DNA of 64,000 nt from Anthoceros angustus (GCA_010909165.1 MU008204.1:265810-329809), one strand, 5' to 3'. Numbered from the stretch's first letter, positions 1 through 10,014 are shown. Translations and numbers: made by a program. The notes: generated by a model from the sequence alone, not told the origin.

Positions 1-903
1 CCCTCCAATTGGACAGCGAGCCAGATGGGACCCTCAGTCATCGAGGGGGGCCGCACAGCTGCAAGCTGAGAGAGAACAGGCCAGAGGCTGGACCAAACCT
101 AGGTGGAACCTCATCATAGTTGAAAAAGAAGCTGGTGCGATTAGGAACGCCTAGATGCAAGGCCGTTCTACAAGCCAGGAGCGTGCTCCTTTCCCCGAGC
201 AAGAGTGGATGCGGGCAAGAGCGGCGAATAGTAGAGTCCAGAAGGATTGTTCGCCGTGCTTGCCCGTCAAGCAAGGCCCCTACAGCATACTCCAAGGTCC
301 CCGGTTCGATAATGTCTTCAAGTGGCCACATAATCTGTAAATCAAAATTCCATAGGCTTAATAGAAAAGCTAGGAGGGAGCCATCGTCCCTGGTGAGATA
401 ACCCGACCGACAAGCGAAGCAGGACGAAAGAATGCCAAATGCCACACGATGGTCCCCTTACAAAGATAGGTCACCAACGTGGGCCAAGTCCTCCTTCAAA
501 GCTCATCCACAAAACCCTGAACAAAGGCCGAAGGTCCTATGAGACCCCCAAGACGCAAAGGAACTATATCCCCAAGAAATTAAAAAATTGATTTTTTTAA
601 TAAAAAATATCTTTTATCCAATGTCTTTCATTGGTATGTTCCAAAACTACCTAATAGATTTCATGAACTTAGTATTTCATATTGGAATATCCTGAGTATC
701 TGCTCATGCATGCATATGACATTGTGGGTGTAGTAAATGACTTTAGGTAAGGAGCTCAGTTACTCCTCTCCACCTCGACCCCGTCCCCTTTGGTTATCCC
801 ATCCAGGAGGGACGGGCTTTTCCCATCGTTTTTTTTCACCTCAATAAACCACTTTTCTCATCATTTTTTCACCTCAATAAATAATGTTCCGGATTAGAAT
901 ATA
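1..903. other. 3' flank of PPR gene 1, no gene seen
   Basis: No recognisable coding region. An open minus-strand frame at 38-445 resembles no family I know and has no supporting context. Positions 570-660 are AT-rich. Around 825-890 a short imperfect direct repeat occurs in which the words TTTTTTCACCTCAATAAA recur twice. Confidence 0.5.
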
Positions 904-2748
904 TTAGACTACATTCACGTCAGCATGCCTCGTATCCCGGACGGAAAACGTATGCACCAACCCATCCATGTCGGTCCACAAGCTCTGTCCTGGCGGCTTC
1001 CATGCCCTTTCTCTTTTTCTCCAGGCATGCATCTCCTTTGCCCGCTCCCACATATTTGCATCGGTATATATGTTTGACATCAACACATATGCTGCAGCAT
1101 CTTTCTCATTGATCTTCACAGCTTCTTGGAAAGCATGGCATCCCACCTCAACGTTGCTCCACTTTCGGCAAGCACCCAACACAGTGTGCCAAACTGCAGC
1201 ACCAGGCGGGACAGGCATTGTCCTGACCAAAGACAGTGCCTCATCCAGTCGGCCAGCACGACCCAGAAGATCCACCATGCACGTGTAGTGCTCCACCGTG
1301 GGAATGATGCCGTGGTCTCTTTTCATCGCGTCAAAGTACTCTCTCCCCTTGTTCAAAAGACCCGCATGACTGCATACTGTTAGTACGCTGAGGAGAGTGA
1401 TGCCCACCGGCTGTATGCCGTCCTCCCTCATTCTCTGGACCAAGTCAAAGACCACTTGACTGTCTCCTTGACAGGCGTACCCTGCAATCAGTGCACTCCA
1501 GGTTACAACATCTTGTTCGGGCAACGAGTCAAACACCTGCTGTGCATCAACCATGCTCCCGGCTTTTCCATACATGTTTATCAAACTACCGGCTACAAAC
1601 AAATCAAATTGAAGCCCAGCTTCTTCAATCTGAGCATGCAGCTGCCTCCCCAAATTCAAAGCTGCTACGTTTGCAATGACCTGCAGAAGGCAGACAAACG
1701 TCACGGCGTCAGGTACAGCAAATCCTTCTTCTTGCATACTAGTGTAAAGACGAAGGGCTTCCTGGCCCATCCCCTGTTGCGAATACCCAGCTATAAGGGC
1801 GTTCCACGTCACCACATTTTTTTCACCAAGTCCGTCAAAAACTCGCTGAGCATCCTCTATGCTGCCACACTTCGCATACATGTTCACCAAGCTGCTGGCC
1901 ACAAAGACATCAGCTTGATGCCCCTGCTCTCTAATTTGGACATGAAGCTGCTTTCCCTTCTCCAAAGCTGGGGCACCCACACTTGCACAAGCTTGCAGGA
2001 CGCTCACAAATGTCATAGAGTTGGGTACAATGCCTTCTTCTTGCATAGCGGCAAAGAGATGAAGAGCGTCCTGCCCCATGTCCTGCCGTGAATACCCTGC
2101 TATCATGGCAGTCCATGTCAACACATCTTTTTGGTCAAGCCCGTCAAATACTTTGTGAGCATCCTCTAGGCTGCCACACTTTGCATACATGTTCACCAAA
2201 CCGTTAGCTACAAATACATCAGCTTGATGCCCTCTTTCTGTAATCTGTGTGTGAAGCTGTTTCCCCTTCTCCAAAGCTGGGATACCCACACTAGCACAAG
2301 CCTGTAGGAGGCACACAAAGGTCACAGAATTGGGTACAGCGATGAGTTGTTCTTTCATAGCACTATAAAGTTGGAGCGCTTCCTTCCCCATGCCCTTCTG
2401 GGAATACCCTGCAATCATGGCATTCCACGCCACCACATCTTTTTGACCAAGTCTGTCAAACACTCTGTGAGCATCCTCTAGGCTGCCACATTTTGCATAC
2501 ATGTTTACCAAGCTGTTGGAAGCAAACACATCAGTTTCAAGGCCTCGTTCTCTAATTTGAGCATGAAGCTCCAACCCCTTCTCCAATGCTTGGCTCCCCA
2601 CACTGGCACATGCATGCAGGAGGCACACAAATGTTACTGAATCTGGTACAGCAATGCCTAGTTCTTGCATATCACTGTAGAGTCCAAGCGCTTTCTGCCC
2701 CATACCTTGCTGGGAATACCCTGCAATTAGAGCAGTCCACGTCACCAC
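904..2748 (-). CDS. PPR gene 1, C-terminal part: PLS repeats plus E domain
   Basis: About 614 codons, uninterrupted. It holds four to five P-L-S triplets with the S-motif core NMYAKCGSLEDA, then a terminal E1/E2 region (CMVDLLGRAG, then AVWHTVLGACRKW, then AAAYVLMSNIY) and a short PG-box-like tail (PPGQSLWTDMDGLVHTFSV). It stops shortly after that tail, so there is no complete DYW deaminase domain (no HxE, CxxC or terminal DYW). Family knowledge: PLS-E proteins bind organellar RNA and act in C-to-U editing, often by recruiting a DYW partner. The frame is lost at 2748, where a T run is one base shorter than in sister repeats (TTTT versus TTTTT). I infer that it is the 3' portion of the same gene as 3511-5931; an M drawn at its start would lie inside a repeat. 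Confidence 0.85.
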   Translation of the reverse strand: MVTWTALIAGYSQQGMGQKALGLYSDMQELGIAVPDSVTFVCLLHACASVGSQALEKGLELHAQIRERGLETDVFASNSLVNMYAKCGSLEDAHRVFDRLGQKDVVAWNAMIAGYSQKGMGKEALQLYSAMKEQLIAVPNSVTFVCLLQACASVGIPALEKGKQLHTQITERGHQADVFVANGLVNMYAKCGSLEDAHKVFDGLDQKDVLTWTAMIAGYSRQDMGQDALHLFAAMQEEGIVPNSMTFVSVLQACASVGAPALEKGKQLHVQIREQGHQADVFVASSLVNMYAKCGSIEDAQRVFDGLGEKNVVTWNALIAGYSQQGMGQEALRLYTSMQEEGFAVPDAVTFVCLLQVIANVAALNLGRQLHAQIEEAGLQFDLFVAGSLINMYGKAGSMVDAQQVFDSLPEQDVVTWSALIAGYACQGDSQVVFDLVQRMREDGIQPVGITLLSVLTVCSHAGLLNKGREYFDAMKRDHGIIPTVEHYTCMVDLLGRAGRLDEALSLVRTMPVPPGAAVWHTVLGACRKWSNVEVGCHAFQEAVKINEKDAAAYVLMSNIYTDANMWERAKEMHAWRKRERAWKPPGQSLWTDMDGLVHTFSVRDTRHADVNVV

Positions 2749-3510
2749 ATCTTTTGACCAAGTCCATCAAACACTCTGTGAGCATCCTCTATGCTGCCAC
2801 ACTTTGCATACATGTTCACCAAGCTGCTGGCCACAAAGACATCAGCTTGATGCCCCTGCTCTAATTTGGACATGAAGCTGCTTCCCATTCTCTAAAGCTG
2901 CGGCTCCACACTTGCACAAGCCTGTAGGAGGCACACAAATGTTACTGAATCTGGTACAGCAATGCCTTCTTCTTGCATACTAGTGTAAAGACGAAGGGCT
3001 TCCTGGCCCATCCCCTGTTGCGAATACCCAGCTATAAGGGCGTTCCACGTCACCACATTTTTTCACCAAGTCCATCAAACACTCTCAGCATCCTCCAGGC
3101 TCCCACACTTTGCATACATGTTCACCAAACCGTTAGCTACAAATACATCAGCTTGATGCCCTGCTCTCTAATTTGAGCATGAAGCTCCAACCCCTTCTCC
3201 AAAGCTGGGGCACCCACACTTGCACATGCCTGCAGGAGGCACACAAATGTTACAGAATCGGGTACAGTGCTGCCTTCTTCTTCCATACAACTGTAGAGAG
3301 CAAGGGCTTCCTGCCCCATGCCCCTGCTGAGAACACCCAGCTATCATGGCATTCCATGTCACCACATCTTTCTGACCAAGTCCGTCAAAAACTCGCTGAG
3401 CATCCTCTAGGCTGCCACACTTTGCATACATGTTCACCAAACCGTTAGCTACAAATACATCAGCTTGATGTTCTCGTTCTCTAATTTGAGCATGAAGCTC
3501 CAACCCCTTC
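2749..3510 (-). pseudogene. PPR gene 1, broken middle (about three triplets)
   Basis: The minus strand still encodes the same PPR triplets (three S motifs spaced about 309 bp apart), but the frame breaks repeatedly. By comparison with sister repeats I see single-base or dinucleotide changes near 2748, 2851, 2906, 3056, 3163, 3313 and 3510-3530, mostly in homopolymers or dinucleotide runs (for example TCTCAATG for TCTCCAATG). Both flanking segments are open for hundreds of codons. It is either decayed or wrongly called in the consensus; if corrected, 904-5931 would be one gene of about 1,650 codons. Confidence 0.75.
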
Positions 3511-5931
3511 TCAATGCTTGGCTCCCACACTGGCACATGCATGCAGGAGGCACACAAATGTTACTGAATCTGGTACAGCAATGCCTAGTTCTTGCATATC
3601 ACTGTAGAGTCCAAGCGCTTTCTGCCCCATACCTTGCTGGGAATAGCCTGCTATTAGAGCAGTCCACGTCACCACATCTTTCTGACCAAGTCCATCAAAC
3701 ACTCTGTGAGCATCCTCCAGGCTCCCACACTTTGCATACATGTTGACCAAACTGCTGGAAGCAAACACATCAGTTTCAAGGCCTCGTTCTCTAATTTGAG
3801 CATGAAGCTCCAACCCCTTCTCCAATGCTTGGCTCCCCACACTGGCACATGCATGCAGGAGGCACACAAATGTTACTGAATCTGGTACAGCAATGCCTAG
3901 TTCTTGCATATCACTGTAGAGTCCAAGCGCTTTCTGCCCCATACCTTGCTGGGAATAGCCTGCTATTAGAGCAGTCCACGTCACCACATCTTTCTGACCA
4001 AGTCCATCAAACACTCTCTCAGCATCCTCCAGGCTCCCACACTTTGCATACATATTTACCAAACTGCTGGATACAAACACATCAGCTTCATGTCCTTGCT
4101 CTCTAATCTGTGTGTGAAGCTGCTTCCCATTCTCTAAAGCTGCGGCTCCCACACTTGCACATGCTTGGAGCAGGCATGCAAACGTGACTGAATTGGGTAC
4201 AGCAACGCCTTCTTCTTGCATAGCACTGTAAAGACGAAGGGCTTCCTGGCCCTTGCCCTGCTGGGAATACCCTGCAATTAGAGCAGTCCAGGTCCCTACA
4301 TCTTTTTGAGCAAGCCTGTCAAACACTCCTTGAGCATCTTCCAAGCTACCACACTTCGCATACATGTTCACCAGACTGTTTGCAACAAGCACATCAGCTT
4401 CATGTCCACGTTCTCTAATTTGCGCATGGAGCTGCTTCCCCTTGTCCAAAGCCATGGTGCCTAAACTTGCACAAGCCTGCATGAGGCAGACAAATGTTAC
4501 AGAATCGGGTACAGTGCTGCCTTCTTCTTCCATACAACTGTAGAGAGCAAGGGCTTCCTGCCCCATGCCCTGCTGAGAACACCCAGCTATCATGGCATTC
4601 CATGTCACCACATCTTTTTCACCAAGTTCATCAAAAACGCTGTGAGCATCTTCCAGGCTCCCACACTTTGCATACATGTTGACCAAACTGCTGGAGACAA
4701 ACACATCCGCCTGGTGTCCTCCTTCTCTAATTTGTGCATGAAGTTGCTTGCCCTGCTCCAAAGCTGGAGGACCCACACTTGCACATGCCTGCAGGAGGCA
4801 CAAAAATGTCACGGAATCAGGTGTAACATTACCGTCATCTTGCATAGCCCCGTAGAGATGAAGGGCTTCCTGGCCCATGCCCTGCTGGGTATAACCTGCC
4901 AGCATGGCATTCCAGGTTACCACATTCTTTGCCCCTAGTCCACGAAATACTCCCTCCGCATCCTCTAAGCTGCCACACTTTGCATACATGTCCACCAAGC
5001 AACTCGTAACAAACAAATCAGGCTCAACGCCACAGGCCAGCACATCAGCATGCACCTGCTGTCCAGTATTCAAGTCTGATCCCCTTGCACAAGCTTTAAG
5101 TGTTGCCACAAACACATGACCATCAGCCTTCGCACCTGAACTCCGCATCCGATGATACAGTTGTATAGCTTGCCTGTCCTTCCCATGCTTAACATGGGCA
5201 GAAATTATGGACGACCACATGAAGGCATTCGGTTTGGCAACCTCAGTGAACACATCCATCGCATCTTGCAACCTGCCATGAGAGGCATACATTCGCAGGA
5301 TGTGGTTGCACAGAAATGCGTCCGACTGGTGCCCATTTTTCACTGTGAAAGCATGGACGCGGCGACCCAGAACAAGATCCTTCTTCAAGACACATTCTTT
5401 CAGGACAGTATAAAAGAGAGCCGTGGAAACACAACAGCATGTCTGAACCAAAACACCCAAACCCTCAACAGCCACGGTAACATGGCCCTGATCACATAGC
5501 TTGCTCACGGTTTCAGCCGTCACAGCCGTTTCATATCCAGCAAGGCTATGAGGGTCGGTATCATCCGGCAACCAGCAGCTGGATGCCCAGCCACGACGAC
5601 CCATCCCCAAATCCAGAGCACCCATCTGTGCATCCACCCAAGGCCTCTTGGAGAAATGATTCAGCCACAGGACATACTGGGACTCCCTGAGACGCAAGCC
5701 AGGCAGCCAACAGCATGTTCCGTCTCCTGCCGTATTCCACCATACTGTTGGGCCCCGAAAGACGTCCTGGCAAGGGCCCTCGCTTGAACATCCGTCTCCA
5801 GCTGGACACCCTCCTGGACCTGCTGGCTGCTTCACAGACGTGCTGCACCTCGCTCCTGCCACCGGCTGGTTCCTCGAAGCCAGGTGAGCTCGAGCTCTTC
5901 CTAGAACACCTGTTACCACACTCCCTCCCAT
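3511..5931 (-). CDS. PPR gene 1, N-terminal part (PLS class)
   Basis: About 806 codons from an ATG at 5931. Residues 1-60 are rich in R, A and S and poor in acids, suggesting an organelle-targeting presequence (inference). A diverged non-repeat segment follows, then the conserved block LCNHILRMYASHGRLQDAM and about five P-L-S triplets of roughly 103 residues each, almost identical to one another. S motifs carry N or S at position 5 and D at the last position, and P motifs N or T with D; under the published PPR code these favour U or G. The same N-terminal order occurs in the paralogue at 18241. The reading frame ends at a frameshift at about 3510, not at a natural terminus. Start choice: the upstream in-frame ATG at 5938 belongs to another frame, and the paralogue begins at the equivalent point. 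Confidence 0.85.
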   Translation of the reverse strand: MGGSVVTGVLGRARAHLASRNQPVAGARCSTSVKQPAGPGGCPAGDGCSSEGPCQDVFRGPTVWWNTAGDGTCCWLPGLRLRESQYVLWLNHFSKRPWVDAQMGALDLGMGRRGWASSCWLPDDTDPHSLAGYETAVTAETVSKLCDQGHVTVAVEGLGVLVQTCCCVSTALFYTVLKECVLKKDLVLGRRVHAFTVKNGHQSDAFLCNHILRMYASHGRLQDAMDVFTEVAKPNAFMWSSIISAHVKHGKDRQAIQLYHRMRSSGAKADGHVFVATLKACARGSDLNTGQQVHADVLACGVEPDLFVTSCLVDMYAKCGSLEDAEGVFRGLGAKNVVTWNAMLAGYTQQGMGQEALHLYGAMQDDGNVTPDSVTFLCLLQACASVGPPALEQGKQLHAQIREGGHQADVFVSSSLVNMYAKCGSLEDAHSVFDELGEKDVVTWNAMIAGCSQQGMGQEALALYSCMEEEGSTVPDSVTFVCLMQACASLGTMALDKGKQLHAQIRERGHEADVLVANSLVNMYAKCGSLEDAQGVFDRLAQKDVGTWTALIAGYSQQGKGQEALRLYSAMQEEGVAVPNSVTFACLLQACASVGAAALENGKQLHTQIREQGHEADVFVSSSLVNMYAKCGSLEDAERVFDGLGQKDVVTWTALIAGYSQQGMGQKALGLYSDMQELGIAVPDSVTFVCLLHACASVGSQALEKGLELHAQIRERGLETDVFASSSLVNMYAKCGSLEDAHRVFDGLGQKDVVTWTALIAGYSQQGMGQKALGLYSDMQELGIAVPDSVTFVCLLHACASVGAKH

Positions 5932-7189
5932 GGCTCACATGACACTAAATGGAATGCATTCCTACATCCAGCAGCTCATTCTTTTGGCAGCAGAGAACAC
6001 ACTGCCCTTGCCCTGCAGCTCCGTTGCCCCCTGCGAGACCTTCCAACAGGGTTTCATGACCATCCCCCTGTCCCCGGGCATCCTCTGTCCGCCAGCAAAA
6101 GACGCAGGCTTCAGGTCCTGACTCCTTGGCTCTCCAGACAACCACGCCTGCCCCGCGCTCAAGCATCGCTGCTGCCCGGCTCAGACCCAGCTCCCGCACT
6201 TCGCATCCCTGAGAAAATCGTGCCGAGCAAAACATGTTGCGGTTATAATCCCAGCAGCCGTAATAGCCAAGTGCTAAGGCATCAGCCGAGGATGCCATAA
6301 TATCTGCTATCGACAGGGCGGTTCCAGTGCTGCTTCACTCCTGGCTCCAGCATTGGGAACATACAGCGATGGGCAAATCCTGCTATGTACAAAGATGCCC
6401 GGGTTAACCATGTCGTCTTTGTACAAAATTACGCCATTTTTTACCTGACATTCTGCGTCACATCTGCCTCAGTGTATTACTCTCATGAGGAATAGACTCC
6501 AGGACGAATCCCTGAGAATCTGACATCTAAGGGCAAGGGCCCCGCCAGAACTCCATTTGGAGGAGATAGGCCTCGTCACATTTGCTACCACGAGATGTCC
6601 ATGAACAGATTCTGCCCATATGCTTCAACCACTGAGCTTTTCGAACTGAGGGCTATGTTCCTCCCAATTTACCAAACTCACGCTGAGGTTAGTAACAAAT
6701 TTTCGGTGGAGATTTATGTAGTTACAAAGCTGGACGGATAAAAGCCTACGATTTTCCTCATTGCCTTAGGTGGATCACATCAAGGTGTAATATTCTAGAT
6801 TCAGCAGTACATTCTTTGGATTCATCAAAGATTCCGTGGCCTACACAAAGAATCTCATTTCATGTGTGTTGGTGAAGCTCTTGAGTATGTAAGGGCCTCA
6901 TATAACTTTGCAATTCAAATATCATTTCAGACAAGCTTATGTCGGATTTAGATTATTGATAACGATATCCAAGTTTTATTGTAGTATTCAAGCTATATTT
7001 ATTTCTATTTCAGAGAAGATTTTTTTACAATAAGTATGGAAACAAGAAGTGACGCTATTGTCATTCTAATACTTTTTCTAGTAGGTATTTTCTAGAGTAT
7101 TGATATAAGTAATTTTTTATTTCATGTTTGTAATGTAAAAGATTGTGATACAATTTTGACGAGTCCTAATGTTTTTTCACCTTGATTAG
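5932..7189. other. Intergenic: upstream of PPR gene 1 and 5' side of the BURP gene
   Basis: This lies between the divergently arranged PPR gene 1 (minus) and the BURP exon (plus). A 117-codon minus-strand frame at 5945-6298 has no recognisable motif. From about 6900 to 7189 the DNA is AT-rich and ends in TTTTTTCACCTTGATTAG, a good plant 3' splice site directly before the BURP reading frame, so the tail of this stretch is probably an intron and the first BURP exon should lie upstream. I could not place that exon. Confidence 0.5.
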
Positions 7190-8359
7190 GTGGGCAAGGT
7201 AACCCTGAGCACTGCATTCACCATGAAGTCGTTTCAAGCAGTGTCGCGTGTAAGTGTACGAGATAAGAGTTTGAATTTGGATGTATTGAATTATTGGGAT
7301 ACAATACTTCCACATACTTATATGCCTTTGTCATTGAAAAATATGGTATCCCCTCTTACAAAGCAAGATACAGACAGGTTCTATGAGTTGATCAAATTGA
7401 ATGGGTTGGATCAAAATAAAGAGCTTGTGGTTAGCTTTTGCAATAAAGCTTCGCTTGTTTGCAATAACTTGGATATTGTCAAGGACAAGAGTGCACTAAT
7501 AATTCCAGCATGTACATGGAATCCCTTTGGAGTATATTTTGGGTATCTTCCAGGTAAAATGATACCCAACAACTTAAGTATACATGGTGCAAAGAATGAC
7601 AATTTAGTAACTCTTAATAATATTTCACGAGATATTCCCTATCAAGTTCGACTCTTGTGGTTTTTTGAAAAGACTCTTAAGTCTATTGTGGATAATGATG
7701 AGACATTCCTTGTCCCCGCTGAGATGTTTTATGCCAGTACATTACAAAGAGTTTTTCTTCCTCGCAAGGTCATGAGAGTATTTGGTAGAGTGACATCCAG
7801 TAGTTTATCCTTCTTTCAGAAAACATTTAGCATTCCTTCAAGTTCCACCATGGCTACTTCCATGAAAGACACTGCAGATTTATGTGACCTAAGCTCAAAT
7901 TCTGTACAAAAGGGGGAAACTCGCAATTGTGTTACATCCTTGGAAGACATGATTGATCTTGTGAGAAAGATATTAAGTGACGCAAACAACCTTAAAAAAA
8001 TTCAAGTTCTAACAAATAAGTCCTTACCTGAGAAGAACCATCATAAAAATGAAAGCTTTGTAGTATCAAAAATAGACTTAAAAAGCGACATAACATCCAA
8101 ATATTTGTCTTGTCATTCATTATTATTTCCATTTCAGGTATATTTTTGTCATTATTTTACTAATACCAAAATTTATGATGTAACCTTAGAGTCTACTATT
8201 CAACCGAAGGTTAAAATTAACAACATCGCTATATGTCATGCGGATACAAGCAATTGGGATCCTGAGCACGTGGCCTTCAAAGTGCTTGGTAGCAAACCGG
8301 GTGGACATGCTATTTGCCATTGGTCAAAACCTAATGCATTTGTATTTGTGACTGCCTAA
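7190..8359 (+). CDS. BURP-domain protein (PG1-beta-like), main exon
   Basis: 389 codons, open to a TAA at 8357-8359. The C-terminal part shows the BURP signature exactly: Cys-His pairs at residues 308-309, 320-321, 349-350 and 376-377, spacing CHX10CHX27CHX25CH, with the flanking words [16 protein letters not shown] and CHW. The N-terminal half has YWDTILP and SPLTKQD, as in polygalacturonase-1-beta-like BURP proteins, which are secreted cell-wall proteins. An in-frame TAG sits immediately before the first codon (7187-7189) and doubles as the AG of a splice acceptor. The signal peptide must therefore be on an upstream exon, and the apparent GTG start is not the true start. A polypyrimidine tract precedes it. 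There are no frameshifts, unlike the duplicated genes around it. Confidence 0.88.
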   Translation: MGKVTLSTAFTMKSFQAVSRVSVRDKSLNLDVLNYWDTILPHTYMPLSLKNMVSPLTKQDTDRFYELIKLNGLDQNKELVVSFCNKASLVCNNLDIVKDKSALIIPACTWNPFGVYFGYLPGKMIPNNLSIHGAKNDNLVTLNNISRDIPYQVRLLWFFEKTLKSIVDNDETFLVPAEMFYASTLQRVFLPRKVMRVFGRVTSSSLSFFQKTFSIPSSSTMATSMKDTADLCDLSSNSVQKGETRNCVTSLEDMIDLVRKILSDANNLKKIQVLTNKSLPEKNHHKNESFVVSKIDLKSDITSKYLSCHSLLFPFQVYFCHYFTNTKIYDVTLESTIQPKVKINNIAICHADTSNWDPEHVAFKVLGSKPGGHAICHWSKPNAFVFVTA

Positions 8360-9190
8360 ATATAGATTGAAAAATAGATAGTTGAGAACTTGATAGGTAT
8401 ATGATACACAACAATCGAAAACCCCAGTGACCCAGGACAGGATAGAAGAAGACCTTCAAAGTTAACAAACTAGAGAAGTATGCGTTATAAACATTAGATC
8501 AAAAATGACTCCGAGAAGATTGTAGTTAGGAATCCATAAGGACTTTCTACATTGCCAGAGTTGCATTATCTGTGTTAGAGTTGCATTATCTGTGTTATTG
8601 TAGTCTTGCGAAATGGTTTTTGCTATAGTTCTTGGATAGAAGTAGCTAGATATTTTTATAGTATATTAATAAAAAGACGTAGCTATTTAAGAAATAATGA
8701 ATTCTTAATTACATCTTAATTTTTTATCCCAATTTGAGAGACTTTATAGATTTATTAAAGTGTACATCGAAGCTATATAAAAGAAACATTTAGATCGGTA
8801 CTTAGAAGGGGTGCCTAGAGGGAGTGGATGCCCTTGGTGCAATTACTTTGGCACACCATGGTACAAGTTGTAAAGTTGTAAGTCCCATGAGAGGAAAATT
8901 CCGTCCAAGTGGACTATAATAAACTTCTTCTTCTAAAAGAAATATGATTCAATCACAAGCTTAAGTCTTCACGCACATAAGTTGGGTAATTGTGTGAGTC
9001 GGCCCACAGAAAAAAAGTAATGGTTTTTATACCGACTCATATATGATCTTGGGTATTGATATTCGTGATTATATTTGTATATTTGACAATCGAGTACTAT
9101 ACCTTAGAATGAGGATGGCGGCAAAAGTTGTGGTGCCCATTTTGTGGTGCAGTCTGGTGCTAGTCAAGGGTTTCTATCGTTCCTCCTTTA
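8360..9190. other. BURP 3' flank and intergenic DNA
   Basis: AT-rich sequence without a convincing gene. A 13-bp word (TTGCATTATCTGT) is directly repeated at about 8562-8595. It contains the left copy of a dispersed inverted repeat (8792-8934), described separately. Confidence 0.4.
8792..8934 (+). repeat. Dispersed repeat, left copy (inverted relative to 17528-17675)
   Basis: The segment reads GATCGGTACTTAG, then GGGAGTGGATGCCCTTGGTG, then CACACCATGGTACAAGTTGT, and ends in a CTTCTTCTTCT run. The reverse complement of 17528-17675 reads nearly the same from end to end, at roughly 80-85% identity by eye. A pyrimidine-rich simple 3' end of this kind would fit a short non-autonomous element, but I see no clear tRNA-type A/B boxes or target duplication. 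Confidence 0.6.
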
Positions 9191-9415
9191 GTGCGCATCG
9201 TTGACTATCTTGTTCGCTTGTACCAAGAAGGAGCCAAGGAGCTAGCGCTGAGGTGGGGCATTTGCTATAGCAAGTATGGTGGTCCTGTTCCTGAAGAGCT
9301 CCTCATGGGTAGATCTGCATTCGCTGATGGCTATATAGTTGAAGATGAAGTGCCTGACATCATCAAACTCGCCGAGGTTTACAATGTTATCAGAGTCAAT
9401 GTGAACGGGGCATGA
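9191..9415 (+). other. Possible coding exon, unknown product
   Basis: 74 codons with protein-like composition (words LYQEGAKELALRWG and VPEELLMGRSAFADG), preceded by CCTCCTTTAG, a possible splice acceptor. A hydrophobic stretch encoded from an ATG at 9109 could be a signal peptide but lies in another frame. I do not recognise the family. It ends where the minisatellite begins, so it may be a truncated gene relic. Confidence 0.3.
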
Positions 9416-9690
9416 CATGGCCTCAGATCTCTTGAGGATGCTTGCATCATGTGTCCTCTTGTTCTAAACCATGAGATTGCTTTGGCCATGGCCTCAGATC
9501 TCTTGAGGATGCTTGCAGCCTGTGTCCTCTTGTTCTGAACCATGAGATTGCTTTGGTCATGGCCTCAGATCTCTTGAGGATGCTTGCAGCCTGTGTCCTC
9601 TTGTTCTAAACCATGAGATTGCTTTGGCCATGGCCTTTGATCTCTTGAGGATGCTTCCAGCTTGTGTCCTCTTGTTCTGAACCATGAGAT
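9416..9690 (+). repeat. 71-bp minisatellite, about four units (left of the copia insertion)
   Basis: Successive copies of CCTCAGATCTCTTGAGGATG begin at about 9421, 9492 and 9563, with a variant at 9634, giving a period of 71 bp. Each unit ends in CCATGAGATTGCTTTGGCC. The last unit is cut after CCATGAGAT by the retrotransposon, and the lost continuation TTGCTTTGGCC resumes right after the 3' LTR. Confidence 0.85.
9686..9690 (+). repeat. Target-site duplication (left), GAGAT
   Basis: GAGAT directly precedes the 5' LTR at 9691 and recurs at 16352-16356 directly after the 3' LTR. Five base pairs is the usual copia target duplication. The uninterrupted minisatellite units read CCATGAGATTGC and so show the empty site. 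Confidence 0.9.
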
Positions 9691-9874
9691 TGACGGGATG
9701 AACGCACTTAAGATTAGGGCATGTTTCAGTTTTTAAATAGTTTTGTCACTCAAAGAACCAACAGGCACATCGTTTCACTTGCATCCCTTCATCAGACCTA
9801 CTTGAACACCAGAACAAGACTCTGCTGATAATTTGCTTTTGCCAATCGTCAATGTAATCATCACAAATTTCTCA
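9691..9874 (+). repeat. 5' LTR of the copia element
   Basis: Begins TGACGGGATGAA and ends AAATTTCTCA, 184 bp. It matches the 3' LTR end to end except for about five substitutions (for example ACGCAC/ATGCAC and CTGCTGA/CTGGTGA). The start is fixed by the GAGAT duplication and the end by the adjoining primer-binding site. Confidence 0.93.
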
Positions 9875-9889
9875 TGATATCAGAGCCCC
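9875..9889 (+). other. Primer-binding site (initiator Met-tRNA type)
   Basis: TGATATCAGAGCCCC starts at the base after the 5' LTR. Plant copia elements typically carry TGGTATCAGAGC here, complementary to initiator methionine tRNA; this one has A for G at position 3. It also forms the outer end of a 40-bp inverted repeat. Confidence 0.85.
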
Positions 9890-10014
9890 AGGGCAACCAT
9901 GATCTCTGACACTGGTCATGGTCAGTGTCATGGTTATTCTTGCCATCAGTGTCAGAGACCATGGTTGCCCTGGGGCTCTGATATCACCAAGATAGTGATT
10001 CACTATCTTGGTGA
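9875..10014. repeat. Nested palindromes immediately downstream of the LTR
   Basis: The arm 9875-9914 (primer-binding site through GATCTCTGACACTG) is the reverse complement of 9947-9986, with one mismatch in 40 bp and a 32-nt loop. Overlapping its end is a second perfect inverted repeat: arm TCACCAAGATAGTGA at 9984-9998 and its complement at 10000-10014, separated by one base. The structure would fold into a long hairpin in single-stranded RNA or cDNA. Confidence 0.92.

Noticed and set aside
38-445. 135-codon minus-strand frame
   Set aside because: Unusual composition, no motif and no neighbouring exon. It is consistent with chance in a GC-balanced region.
904-1050. Possible DYW deaminase domain at the end of PPR gene 1
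   Set aside because: The protein stops shortly after the PG-box-like tail. There is no zinc-binding HxE/CxxC and no terminal DYW triplet.
1126-5119. Many plus-strand frames antisense to PPR gene 1 (His/Cys/Leu-rich, for example 1456-2091)
   Set aside because: They are mirror images of the repeats on the minus strand and recur only because the triplets recur.
9416-9690. CRISPR-like evenly spaced repeats
   Set aside because: The whole 71-bp unit is repeated with no unique spacers, in a plant context; it is a minisatellite.
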